A stretch of 64,000 nt of DNA, from assembly GCA_000953735.1 (NCBI GenBank), contig LN554852.1, positions 2,491,846-2,555,845 on the forward strand, given 5' to 3'. This DNA is from Moritella viscosa (GTDB lineage Bacteria; Pseudomonadota; Gammaproteobacteria; Enterobacterales; Moritellaceae). Position numbers and translations under genes: made by a program. Each line of letters begins with the position of its first letter. The stretch's first letter is position 1. The notes below the pieces were generated by a model that had not been told where the DNA came from, ran no database searches, and saw nothing but the letters and a program-made list of their open reading frames with translations. Shown piece by piece: positions 1 through 7,696 of the stretch.

Positions 1-69
1 CAAATTATTGAGAAAGTAGTAATGGAGCAACACTTAAAGTTTAGGCCTGAGTTAGATTTATCGGAATAA
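1..69 (+). CDS. 3' end of an unidentified gene
   Basis: The first 22 codons read open from base 1 to a TAA at 67-69 and end in ELDLSE. The fragment is too short to assign a family. It is charged and looks like an ordinary protein C-terminus, so a gene probably enters the window from the left. Only the open frame is seen; the coding call is inference. Confidence 0.4.
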   Translation, partial: QIIEKVVMEQHLKFRPELDLSE

Positions 70-182
70 AGTGGCCAAGTTATCTTTTAAAAATAATGTA
101 ATACATTGATTTATAAGTTAGTTTAAGATGTAATTATAATTGTCTTAAAATAGACTCTATGAATACATCTGTATAATACACT

Positions 183-614
183 GTGATGCATTCCTGTCAG
201 GAAAATAATGAATTGAAAAGTATAAAAATTACGCCAAAACATATTGTTGTAGGCAAAAACAAATATCGACTTAGTCGAATTGAAAATGTATGGATAAAAG
301 AGCTTGGTGTAAGCTGCCAACTTTTACGTTTGTTGGTATTAATGCTTCAGTTTTCATCTGTGGGTTGGCTGGCACAATATTGGGTTGGTAGAACGGGGTT
401 CGGTTTTTACTTACCCGTCCTGTTGTCAGTTGTAGGATTATTTTATGCGTTGCTTACGTTTAGGAAATACGAATTGAAAGCGCTATTGAGTGCCGTTGAT
501 GAAACAGGAAAGCAACCAATAACAATTGCAACAGCGATAAAGAATCATGATTACAAGGCGCTACAAAATATTGAATACAGTTGCCAGCAAGTTGACCCTA
601 TAACAAGGCCTTAA
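183..614 (+). CDS. small two-TM membrane protein, hypothetical
   Basis: Unrecognised 143-residue protein. The N-terminal 40 residues are a soluble, beta-rich segment (KITPKHIVVGKNKYRLSRI) reminiscent of bacterial PH-like/DUF6232-type membrane proteins. Two hydrophobic segments follow at about residues 45-65 and 74-93, then a basic cytoplasmic tail. The start is uncertain: a GTG at 183 is followed at once by ATG at 186, and no clear Shine-Dalgarno precedes either. The next gene has the same soluble-then-two-TM layout, so the two may be distant paralogues. Function is unknown. Confidence 0.6.
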   Translation: MMHSCQENNELKSIKITPKHIVVGKNKYRLSRIENVWIKELGVSCQLLRLLVLMLQFSSVGWLAQYWVGRTGFGFYLPVLLSVVGLFYALLTFRKYELKALLSAVDETGKQPITIATAIKNHDYKALQNIEYSCQQVDPITRP

Positions 615-812
615 AGTCGTTATTCCTAACTACCTAATTGTAATTAATAGTTAATTTGTTATTATTTATAATTAAAAGTTAAGGTGCTATTTACATTATA
701 TAGAATTTCGTATGATAGTTAGATTTGTCGACGATTAATGTCTGACTTATTCAGGATTAAGATTGATCAATACTATAAGTGATAAGAAACACTATTTATT
801 TAGGAAAATAAA

Positions 813-1394
813 ATGGAAGTTATACAAAAAAAGGGTAAAAATAAATACACGTTTAGTCTGGAAGATGAGCAGTTTAATTACACTTATGAAGACTCATCTA
901 GTAAAGGTGATGTGGATGTCGACTATGGAGATTTACCTCTAAAATTTTCCGAACAAGTAGAACAAAATGAATGGCTTAGAAATGTGGGCTTATTATGGAT
1001 AGGTATCGGAGTATTCCAGAGTGCATACGGTAGTTTTATTAATGGTACTTTTTATTTTGACCCCATGTGGATATTTATAGGTGCAATCTGCTTAGCGTGG
1101 GCAACCTTTTCCAAGGTGACCTACACGGTTTATAAAACGGAAGGTGCAAACATCTTCATAATTAAAGATAAGCAGCATGATGAGTTAATTAGCGAGCTGA
1201 TGAAAAGAAGAAAAGAGCAGCTCAGTACTTGGTATGCAGACATAAACATGGAAAACGATATAGTAAATGAAACTAATAAGTTTAAATGGTTGGTTAAGCA
1301 AAATGTTTTAACTGAGGACGTTGCAAGACAAAAAATAGAAGAGTTAAAATTTTATCATCAGAACAAAAGTTCGAAAGAACGAGTTTTAAATTAA
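813..1394 (+). CDS. two-TM membrane protein, hypothetical
   Basis: Unrecognised 193-residue protein. It has a hydrophilic N-terminus rich in Asp/Glu (about residues 1-50), two hydrophobic segments near residues 56-72 and 84-100, and a charged, probably helical C-terminus (residues 115-193). The ATG follows AGGAAAATAAA, a reasonable ribosome binding site. The stop codon TAA (1392-1394) lies inside the 8-bp target duplication of the adjacent IS256-family element, so the insertion landed exactly at the gene end and left it intact. It resembles the preceding gene in architecture; function is not known. Confidence 0.65.
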   Translation: MEVIQKKGKNKYTFSLEDEQFNYTYEDSSSKGDVDVDYGDLPLKFSEQVEQNEWLRNVGLLWIGIGVFQSAYGSFINGTFYFDPMWIFIGAICLAWATFSKVTYTVYKTEGANIFIIKDKQHDELISELMKRRKEQLSTWYADINMENDIVNETNKFKWLVKQNVLTEDVARQKIEELKFYHQNKSSKERVLN

Positions 1395-1398
1395 CTGA

Positions 1399-2702
1399 GA
1401 CCCTGTCCCGAAATCTGTGTAATTGCCTATCATTAACTTAATCATATTAAGGATAGGTAATTATGACAAAGCAAGAACTTGAAGCCTTTGCAAAGGAAGC
1501 CGCAAAAGGCTTGAAATCTCAACAAGACCTCCTCGATTTTAGTCAAATGCTAACTAAAATAACCGTTGAAGCTGCGCTCAATGCGGAGCTAGATGACCAT
1601 CTGGGTTATGAAAAAAACCAGAAAGATACCTCGCGAAATTACCGAAATGGACATTCTTCCAAAACACTAAAAACTGAAGATGGCCAATTTGAACTTGATA
1701 CACCCAGAGATCGCGAGGGTAGCTTTGAACCGAAGCTGGTCAAGAAAAACCAAACTCGTTTTACGTCGATGGATGATAAGATCCTGAGTCTCTATGCTCG
1801 AGGAATGACAACACGTGATATAGTTGATTCATTTAAAGAAATGTACAATGCGGATATCTCTCCAACCCTCATATCAAAAGTAACCAATGCCGTCATTGAA
1901 GAAGTAAACGAGTGGCAAAATAGGCCGCTAGATAGCATCTATCCTATCGTTTATTTAGATTGCATAGTCGTTAAAATACGCCAAGACAATCACGTAATTA
2001 ACAAAGCCGTATTTCTTGCTTTAGCCATAAACCTTGACGGTGAAAAAGAGCTGTTAGGCTTGTGGTTCGCTGAGAATGAAGGTGCTAAATTTTGGCTGAA
2101 TGTATTAACAGAGTTACAGAATAGAGGTGTCGAAGACATCCTAATCGCGTGTGTAGATGGCCTGAAAGGCTTTCCAGATGCAATTAATACAGTTTACCCT
2201 GAAACTCATATCCAGCTTTGTATCGTTCATATGATTAGAAATTCACTACGATTTGTATCCTGGAAAGACTACAAGGCGGTAACGGCAGACCTAAACGAAT
2301 TTACCAAGCAGATACTGAAGATATAGCGTTAATGGAACGAGATGCGTTTTCAGAACGCTGGGATGATAAATATCCACAAATATCAAAGTCATGGATTAGC
2401 AATTGGGAGAACTTAAATACGTTTTTCAGATATCCTAAGGATATCAGAAAAGCGATTTACACAACGAACGCCATTGAATCACTTAACAGCGTTATACGTA
2501 AAGCAATCAAGAATAGGAAGGTATTTCCAAGCGATGATTCAGCTAAAAAAGTAGTGTATTTAGCGATCCGTTCAGCTTCAAAAAAGTGGTCGATGCCGAT
2601 CCATAACTGGAAAGCAGCCATGAATCGTTTTATCATTGAATTTGAAGACCGATTAAAAGATCATCTCTAAAATGGTAATTACACAGAATCATTTACAGGG
2701 TC
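1399..2702 (+). mobile_element. IS256-family insertion sequence with target duplication
   Basis: A 1304-bp element. The left end starts GACCCTGT...TCTGTGTAATT and the right end is its imperfect inverted copy (AATTACACAGA...ACAGGGTC). Direct repeats of TTAACTGA flank it at 1391-1398 and 2703-2710, which is the 8-bp duplication usual for IS256-family elements. It carries one transposase gene that is broken by a frameshift, so this copy is probably not autonomous. Confidence 0.92.
1463..2670 (+). pseudogene. IS256-family transposase, frameshifted
   Basis: This is a Mutator/IS256-type transposase of about 400 residues when joined. The first frame (1463-2326, 287 residues) contains the typical N-terminus with DHLGYEKN and SRNYRNG, RDREGSFEP, the DDE-region sequence YLDCIVVKIRQ, and ACVDGLKGFPDAI. 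It then ends prematurely. The second frame (2332-2670) carries the C-terminal part, with AIYTTNAIESLNSVIRKA and RFIIEFEDRL. The conserved reading YQADTEDIALMERDAF continues in another frame across the junction, so a single lost base near 2297 explains the break. IS256 elements do not use programmed frameshifting, so I read this as an inactivating mutation. The start ATG follows AAGGATAGGTAATT. Confidence 0.9.
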
Positions 2703-2792
2703 TTAACTGATAATAATAGGTGTCGAAACCGATACCTAATTCGGTTGTTGAGCAAACTCGAGCCCCCTCTATATCGTAAATAAAGATTGAAA

Positions 2793-2882
2793 AATACTTC
2801 AAGTTTTTGTTTTGTCATAATTACCTATCCTTAATATGATTAAGTTAATGATAGGCAATTACACAGACTTTGGGACAGGGGC
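2793..2882 (-). repeat. orphan inverted left end of the same IS256-family element
   Basis: Read on the minus strand, this stretch matches the first ~90 bases of the adjacent IS256-family element: terminal repeat, untranslated leader with ATCATTAACTTAATCATATT, start codon, and the first few transposase codons (MTKQKLEVF). After that the match stops. It is a remnant of a second, inverted copy about 90 bp from the full element. The terminal CCCTGTCCC is present and the rest is gone. Confidence 0.85.
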
Positions 2883-2894
2883 CATAAAATCGGT

Positions 2895-3752
2895 TTATAT
2901 AGCTCTATAAACTACAATACCCGGTTTTTCTTTGGTATATTCTAAAAATGGTGTATCTACTACTTTCATATTTTTAGAGAGCGATGATGCATTTCTAAAC
3001 ACAGGACCATTTTTTCCATTAATAAAAATCCCTGTGTGAGTTACATCTAACCCCTTTATATTTGTATATATTCCAATATAGTCACCATTTTTCAGATTAT
3101 TTATAACATTCTGGTTAATGTTTTTACCTGGGATATAATTGATTACCCTGTGAATTACTTGTAACCCATTGAGGTAGCGACCACCATCTTTTTTTTCATT
3201 TAACTCTTTTGAGATGGTTTTAGTATTATTGGTTAACGAAGTCGTCACATCCTCAGCATTTCGGTTACCATGACTATCAACATATGACCAATCAGAAAAA
3301 AAATGTTTTCGTGATAAATAATCAACGTTATCATTTTTATATCGTGTTCTAATTAAATTACGGGAAAAATCGTCAGATAGGTTATCTGACTTTCTTAACG
3401 CTTCGACATAATCTAGAAAGGTAAAGCAATCTAAGGCTTGGAAATCTGCCACTAATTGTTCAGGTTCTTTATTAGACCCGATAAGGCGACTCCTAACATA
3501 AGGAGTATTTAAAAACAATTTAGAAATAGATTGAATCTTTTTGTTATCCTCTTTATTGCTATTTAAAATGTGATTAAGTTTATTTGCTTTTGTTTCATAG
3601 TCAGATGCATAAAAGTCAAAATCATGCATTTTATAATTATCAATAACTACCTTACTTATAACGTTCGCATCAACATTTTTAAGTGTTACGCTATTTGCAA
3701 CGCCCGATAGCAGTATTGGAATTAGATATACAGATAAAATTTTTAACTTCAT
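2895..3752 (-). CDS. DUF1460 (amidase-like, NlpC/P60 superfamily) exported protein
   Basis: A 285-residue exported protein with an N-terminal signal peptide (about residues 1-20). It matches the DUF1460 family, a papain-like fold related to NlpC/P60 peptidases that includes N-acetylmuramoyl-L-alanine amidase-like enzymes. The expected catalytic Cys is in ALDCFTFLDYVEALR and the His in DVTHTGIFI; both are present. The role is probably cleavage of peptidoglycan fragments in the periplasm; the exact substrate is inference. The ATG follows AAAGGATTTTTATT. It is transcribed away from the hexamer array and faces the SurE-like and NamZ-like genes across the intergenic region. Confidence 0.8.
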   Translation of the reverse strand: MKLKILSVYLIPILLSGVANSVTLKNVDANVISKVVIDNYKMHDFDFYASDYETKANKLNHILNSNKEDNKKIQSISKLFLNTPYVRSRLIGSNKEPEQLVADFQALDCFTFLDYVEALRKSDNLSDDFSRNLIRTRYKNDNVDYLSRKHFFSDWSYVDSHGNRNAEDVTTSLTNNTKTISKELNEKKDGGRYLNGLQVIHRVINYIPGKNINQNVINNLKNGDYIGIYTNIKGLDVTHTGIFINGKNGPVFRNASSLSKNMKVVDTPFLEYTKEKPGIVVYRAI

Positions 3753-4092
3753 AATAAAAATCCTTTGAGCATTTATAGTTAACGTTAAATTACTGTGGAA
3801 TGACCACGTAATTAACCTTCGTGTTACTTTTAAGTTTTTTCTAATCTTGCACCATGATATTTCGACTAACTCTAATGGCTTCTGTCGTTTATTTACGCTA
3901 ATGAAACCAGGAAGAAAGAAGTGGCACCTTGGAGCAAACGAGAAGTACCCAAACGTTCAGCATGGCAAACCAATCCAATTTACGTTAGCCGCTAAAACGG
4001 GATAAGTAACTAATGTGACGCTCCTAACTTGCTTAACATTTATTTGTCGCTGGTCAACACTGATACATTATCTTTCAGCTACCCCTTTGAAT
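3753..4092. other. intergenic region upstream of the hexamer array
   Basis: Divergent promoter region. An imperfect hairpin lies at 3785-3815 (TTAAATTACTGTGG / CCACGTAATTAA), in the leader of the minus-strand DUF1460 gene. A 34-codon open frame at 3901-4005 (MKPGRKKWHLGANEKY...) has no ribosome binding site and matches nothing I recognise; it may be a gene scrap. Otherwise nothing is visible. Confidence 0.4.
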
Positions 4093-4224
4093 GATAATGA
4101 TAATGATAATGATAATGATAATGATAATGATAATGATAATGATAATGATAATGATAATGATAATGATAATGATAATGATAATGATAATGATAATGATAAT
4201 GATAATGATAATGATAATGATAAT
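4093..4224 (+). repeat. 22 perfect tandem GATAAT hexamers
   Basis: Exactly 22 uninterrupted copies of GATAAT (132 bp), preceded by a partial unit. GATAAT is the repeat unit of the classical Fur-box description (NAT(A/T)AT hexamers). The last two units run directly into a Fur-family-like 19-mer at 4216-4234 that overlaps a candidate -35 element. The array lies between the divergent DUF1460 and SurE-like genes. Translations through it (poly Asn-Asp, Met-Ile or Tyr-His) are artefacts of the repeat. Confidence 0.97.
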
Positions 4225-4267
4225 CGTTTGCATTGCAAGTGAAAACTCTGCAGAATGGATACCCTTT
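4216..4267 (+). promoter_or_regulatory. Fur-family-like box and promoter of the SurE-like/NamZ genes
   Basis: AATGATAATCGTTTGCATT (4216-4234) fits the Vibrio-type Fur consensus AATGANAATNATTNTCATT with two mismatches. A weak -35 (TTGCAT, 4228-4233) overlaps the box, and CAGAAT (4251-4256) is a possible -10 at 17-bp spacing. The sequence TGCAGAATnGATACCCTT follows at the same 14-bp distance as at 7487-7537 upstream of the sphingomyelinase, which shows a shared promoter module. Which Fur-family member binds it (Fur or Zur) is inference. Confidence 0.6.
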
Positions 4268-4309
4268 GTTATTAATCATCTAGTATTAGGTCAATAAATA
4301 GGGAATAAA

Positions 4310-5257
4310 ATGAAAATAAACATTAAAACTGGTCTATTGTCTGCACTGATTACTCAAGCTATATTTTCTTCTGCTCCGGCGTCAGCATTAAATATTGTAT
4401 TAACTAACGACGATAACTGGAATAGCCATAATATTAAGGCAATGAAAGATGCGTTGGTTGCAAAACATCACGATGTGATTATTGCGGCACCTTGTACAGA
4501 ACAGAGTGGTAAGGGCGGTTCATTTAGTTACTTTAACCCGGTTAAAGTAGATATGACGAGGGAATCTGAGTATGAGTACTGTATTGGGGATGTGAATACA
4601 ACGCAAGAATTCAACGATTATGTCGAAGGCACACCTGTTATGTCAGTCTTGTATGGTATAGATATTGCTGCACAGAAAAAGTGGGAAAAGGCACCAGATC
4701 TTGTTGTTTCAGGCCCGAATAAAGGCCACAATTTAGGTTATATGAATAATAGCTCTGGAACATTAGGGGCTGCGATGATTGCGCTCAGTCGTGGTATTCC
4801 GGCCATAGCTGTCAGTAGTCATAGGGACTCTAAGGACTATGATGGGATTGCTAATGTAGTGATAAAGGTTATCGATGAACTGGAAACCAAGCGTACGGAT
4901 AAGACTAAACCGTTACTACCGATTCATATGGGACTAAATATCAACATTCCTAAAGATCTCGAAAATAACTCAGATTATCACTTTACCGATGTGGGCTGGA
5001 ATGCAGGTGACCATATGGTTAAGTTTTTCGAAGACCTAGGTGTAATACCTAATGTAGAGAGTTATTCATCTAAGAACCTTAAAGGACAACATGGCGTCGG
5101 TTTTGTTCCCAGTGACATTAAGGACAGCAATGAAAACTCTGAAGGTGCCATGGTTAATCGCTACATAACAATCAGTACAATAGATGGTAGTTTACAGGCG
5201 AGACGAGGTAGAGTCGCTCTTACTAAGAAGCTTTTATCTGGCTTAAAACAAAAATAG
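4310..5257 (+). CDS. exported SurE-like 5'/3'-nucleotidase
   Basis: A 315-residue SurE-fold phosphatase. The signal peptide covers residues 1-26 (cut after SAPASA). The SurE metal site is visible as LTNDD at 31-35, the Asn loop as SGPNKGHN (134-141) and the phosphate loop as SSGTLGAAM (148-156). Normal SurE is cytoplasmic and about 250 residues, acting on nucleoside monophosphates; this longer exported form probably dephosphorylates nucleotides outside the inner membrane. The ATG follows AGGGAATAAA. It lies directly downstream of the Fur-like promoter and 65 bp ahead of the NamZ-like gene, likely in one transcript. It is not in the chromosomal surE context (no pcm or nlpD next to it), so it looks like an accessory copy. 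Confidence 0.85.
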   Translation: MKINIKTGLLSALITQAIFSSAPASALNIVLTNDDNWNSHNIKAMKDALVAKHHDVIIAAPCTEQSGKGGSFSYFNPVKVDMTRESEYEYCIGDVNTTQEFNDYVEGTPVMSVLYGIDIAAQKKWEKAPDLVVSGPNKGHNLGYMNNSSGTLGAAMIALSRGIPAIAVSSHRDSKDYDGIANVVIKVIDELETKRTDKTKPLLPIHMGLNINIPKDLENNSDYHFTDVGWNAGDHMVKFFEDLGVIPNVESYSSKNLKGQHGVGFVPSDIKDSNENSEGAMVNRYITISTIDGSLQARRGRVALTKKLLSGLKQK

Positions 5258-5265
5258 GTTAGCAC

Positions 5266-5305
5266 ACAAGCATTATTACTATCATGGATAGCTAATAATG
5301 CTTGT
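5266..5305 (+). promoter_or_regulatory. hairpin just upstream of the namZ ribosome binding site
   Basis: A perfect 12-bp inverted repeat (ACAAGCATTATT at 5266-5277 and AATAATGCTTGT at 5294-5305) lies between the two genes. It ends two bases before the AAAGGAGGT Shine-Dalgarno (5308-5316). No U-run follows, so it is not a good intrinsic terminator. It may protect the processed mRNA or tune translation of the downstream TTG-start gene. Confidence 0.55.
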
Positions 5306-5322
5306 ATAAAGGAGGTAAACAT

Positions 5323-6483
5323 TTGAAAAAATTAATAGATTGTACATTGGGAATTGATGTACTGATGCGGGATGTATCGTCATATGTACCGAACAATTCT
5401 CGGGTGGGTTTAGCAACGAATCCAACTGGCGTTAATTATTTTTTGCAATCTACAGTAGATCTGTTGTTTTCTCAAAAACAAATTCAACTTAGTGCATTAT
5501 TTGCCTTTGAGCATGGAATTAGAGGAGATAAGCCTGCAGATATTAAGATTGATGATACTATTGATATAGAAACGGGACTCCCTGTGTACAGCATGTATGG
5601 AGAGGGCAGAGAAAAACTTAATGAAAGAATTAAGAATATTGATGTGGTCGTCTTTGATGTACAAGATTTAGGGGTAAGGTATTACACCTATATTTCTTCG
5701 CTGATTGATATGCTAAAAGCCTGCTATACACTGAAAAAAAGGCTTGTTGTATTGGATAGACCGAATCCTATGGGTTGTCAAATTTTTGGAAATATCTTAG
5801 AAAAACAGTATGAGTCTTTCATTGGTGCAATACCGATGCTGACATCTACGGGCATGACGATTGGTGAGTTTGCTATACATATACAAGATACCTACTACCC
5901 TCAGTTGGATCTTAAGATTGTTGCGATGGATAATTATAATCGTAATTTGTGGATAGACAGATACAAGTATCATTGGGTCGCCCCATCACCAAATATTCCT
6001 ACTATTGACTCGGTGAAATATTATCCAATAACGGTCAACATAGAGGGCACAAATCTTTCAGAAGGGAGGGGCACCACAAGACCCTTTCAAATATTCGGAG
6101 CTCCTTGGTTGCAGGTTGATAAGACTATACAGGCCCTGAGAAATTTGGAACTTAGAGGCTTGGTATGTAATAAAGTATATTTCACTCCTACAGAGTCCAA
6201 ATTTAAAGGTGAATTTTGTTATGGTATTCAATTGTTCATAGAGGATGCTGATCTGGTTGACTATACCAGAACACCCTATGAACTGTTACGTGTATTAAGG
6301 CTCTTACATAAAGAATTTGAGTGGTTTAAGTTTCCAGATGCCACTGACTATGCGATAGATTATCATTTTGGCACTGATAAAGTTCGGCTTGCTATCGATC
6401 AAGGTCTGGACTACAGTCATTTTAAAACTATATGGGAACAACAACAGTTAGCATGGAAACGAACGATTCGTACACTGTACTAA
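5323..6483 (+). CDS. namZ: NamZ-like exo-beta-N-acetylmuramidase (DUF1343)
   Basis: A 386-residue member of the DUF1343/NamZ family, which removes terminal MurNAc from peptidoglycan fragments in muropeptide recycling. Family motifs seen: VGLATNPTGV, FEHGIRG, TGLPVYSMYGEG, DVVVFDVQDLGVRYYTYIS, LDRPNP and EGTNLSEGRGTTRPFQ. The start is the TTG at 5323, since a strong AAAGGAGGT sits 7 bases before it; an upstream TTG at 5302 would run through that site. Unlike many NamZ proteins it shows no signal peptide, so it may act in the cytoplasm on imported muropeptides. It probably shares a transcript with the SurE-like gene and complements the DUF1460 protein encoded opposite. Confidence 0.85.
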   Translation: MKKLIDCTLGIDVLMRDVSSYVPNNSRVGLATNPTGVNYFLQSTVDLLFSQKQIQLSALFAFEHGIRGDKPADIKIDDTIDIETGLPVYSMYGEGREKLNERIKNIDVVVFDVQDLGVRYYTYISSLIDMLKACYTLKKRLVVLDRPNPMGCQIFGNILEKQYESFIGAIPMLTSTGMTIGEFAIHIQDTYYPQLDLKIVAMDNYNRNLWIDRYKYHWVAPSPNIPTIDSVKYYPITVNIEGTNLSEGRGTTRPFQIFGAPWLQVDKTIQALRNLELRGLVCNKVYFTPTESKFKGEFCYGIQLFIEDADLVDYTRTPYELLRVLRLLHKEFEWFKFPDATDYAIDYHFGTDKVRLAIDQGLDYSHFKTIWEQQQLAWKRTIRTLY

Positions 6484-6857
6484 TGGGTTCAATTTACCAA
6501 CTAGTGACCTAGCGTTTCACTAGAAACGCGTTTAGGACAAACATATCCTTAATAATCCCTAAACGATGCAGTTCTTTTTCACTCATAGTAATCAACATGG
6601 CACAGCGCGATACTTGGATTAGTTACGACTAAGTATACTAAAATGTGACTTCTCTAAATTGTTAGAGTGTGACATTACTATATTGCACTTACGCAGTTAT
6701 AATAATAACTGCGTACAATGTACCTTATGTAAGAGCTAAGTAAAAAACTGGTTCGCTACGTGAAATTTAGCGAACCAAACCTCACAATAATTAATCTAGG
6801 TACGTAGCGTTTCCACAATACAACTCTTAAATAATTATTTAGGTGAATAATGTCAGA
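6484..6857. other. intergenic region with three hairpins
   Basis: Between convergent genes. GCGTTTC-ACTA-GAAACGC at 6512-6529 is a possible end of the namZ transcript, though its U-run is poor. ACGCAGTTAT-AATA-ATAACTGCGT at 6691-6714 is a perfect 10-bp hairpin of unknown role. The third is the minus-strand terminator listed separately. No gene is supported. Confidence 0.5.
6741..6776 (-). terminator. intrinsic terminator of the repeat lipoprotein gene
   Basis: On the minus strand, GGTTCGCT pairs with AGCGAACC (6769-6776 with 6750-6757) around an 11-base loop and is followed by a run of six T's (AGTTTTTTAC). It sits about 80 bp after the stop of the minus-strand repeat protein. Confidence 0.7.
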
Positions 6858-7238
6858 TTATTCATAAGAATCAGTAATGACTGAGTCTGGGTCTTCATAA
6901 GAATCAGTAACTACCGAGTCTGGGTCTTCATAAGAATCAGTAACTACCGAGTCTGGGTCTTCATAAGAATCAGTAACTACCGAGTCTGGGTCTTCATAAG
7001 AATCAGTAATTACCAAGTCTGGGTCTTCATAAGAATCAGTAATTACCAAGTCTGGGTCTTCATAAGAATCAGTAATTACCAAGTTTGGGTCTTCATAATC
7101 ATAACTAGCGGCAGTACAACCCAATGATGTTAATAATAAAAATGATATAATTGAAATATTACGCATACCAACAAACCGATTAAGAAAATAATAATTTTCA
7201 TAGTAATATAATATGAATAAAAATGACAAGAAAAACAT
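6858..7238 (-). CDS. lipoprotein of seven 11-residue repeats
   Basis: A 126-residue protein, unrecognised outside its repeat. Residues 25-41 form a lipoprotein signal peptide (MRNISIISFLLLTSLGC, lipobox LTSLGC). The mature part is almost wholly seven copies of YEDP(D/N)xVxTDS, very acidic, with no globular domain. The start is open to doubt: ATG at 7238 has a strong AGGGGG Shine-Dalgarno, while ATG at 7166 gives a normal lipoprotein leader but a weak site. The acidic repeat could bind cations such as calcium or act as a surface spacer; both are inference. Repeat number should vary by slippage or recombination without changing frame. Confidence 0.65.
   Translation of the reverse strand: MFFLSFLFILYYYENYYFLNRFVGMRNISIISFLLLTSLGCTAASYDYEDPNLVITDSYEDPDLVITDSYEDPDLVITDSYEDPDSVVTDSYEDPDSVVTDSYEDPDSVVTDSYEDPDSVITDSYE
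6867..7097 (-). repeat. seven tandem 33-bp coding repeats
   Basis: Seven in-frame 33-bp units encode YEDPxxVxTDS. The units fall into two subtypes: the three nearest the signal peptide encode NLVI or DLVI, and the four distal ones DSVV or DSVI. The distal units are nearly identical at DNA level, indicating recent duplication. Confidence 0.95.
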
Positions 7239-7696
7239 CTACATCCCCCTAAAACTATCGTTACTTTAACTGTACAAGCTATTAAATTTATCTAAATACA
7301 CATACGTTATTAGGCGCACTGAACACATGCAGTCACAAGTGTGCTTAATCCAAACATATAGCTGATTGCGATAGCCTTAATTGTTTAGCACCTGCTTTTA
7401 TAGTTTGATCCCCTAGTATTTTTGCTATTTGTATCTAGATGTTTTCTCGACAAAGATAGAATTGATAGAGTAACTCATTAGATGATAATGTAAATCATTT
7501 GCATTACGGTGCGTGATTATGCAGAATAGATACCCTTAGTGACATCTTGTATAAGTGTCGATATTTACTAAAACATAGTTGTATTTTAAATCGACATTAC
7601 CAAGTGTTTAAATACCATTTAGTAAACTGACTAAATCAATTTTTTTACGATATTTATTAAAGGTATATTTACCATTTAATTAAAAAGGTAACTGAA
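7239..7696. other. intergenic region upstream of the sphingomyelinase gene
   Basis: AT-rich divergent promoter region between the repeat lipoprotein and the sphingomyelinase. It holds the Fur-family-like palindrome at 7487-7505. The 190 bases between the site and the start codon look non-coding and suggest a long 5' leader. Confidence 0.5.
7487..7537 (+). promoter_or_regulatory. Fur-family-like palindrome and promoter, second copy
   Basis: AATGTAAATCATTTGCATT (7487-7505) is the core of a 21-bp palindrome with one mismatched pair. It fits AATGANAATNATTNTCATT with two mismatches. TGCAGAATAGATACCCTT follows 14 bp later exactly as in the SurE-like promoter, so both genes seem to be under the same regulator. 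GATAATG abuts it on the left as a single hexamer, where the other copy has 22. Confidence 0.65.

Noticed and set aside
1463-2670. Programmed frameshift in the IS256 transposase
   Set aside because: This family uses one frame, and the break has no slippery sequence; a single lost base fits better.
4015-4297. Open frames through the hexamer array (poly Asn-Asp, Met-Ile, Tyr-His)
   Set aside because: Produced by the 6-bp repeat on both strands; no ribosome site and no conserved flanks.
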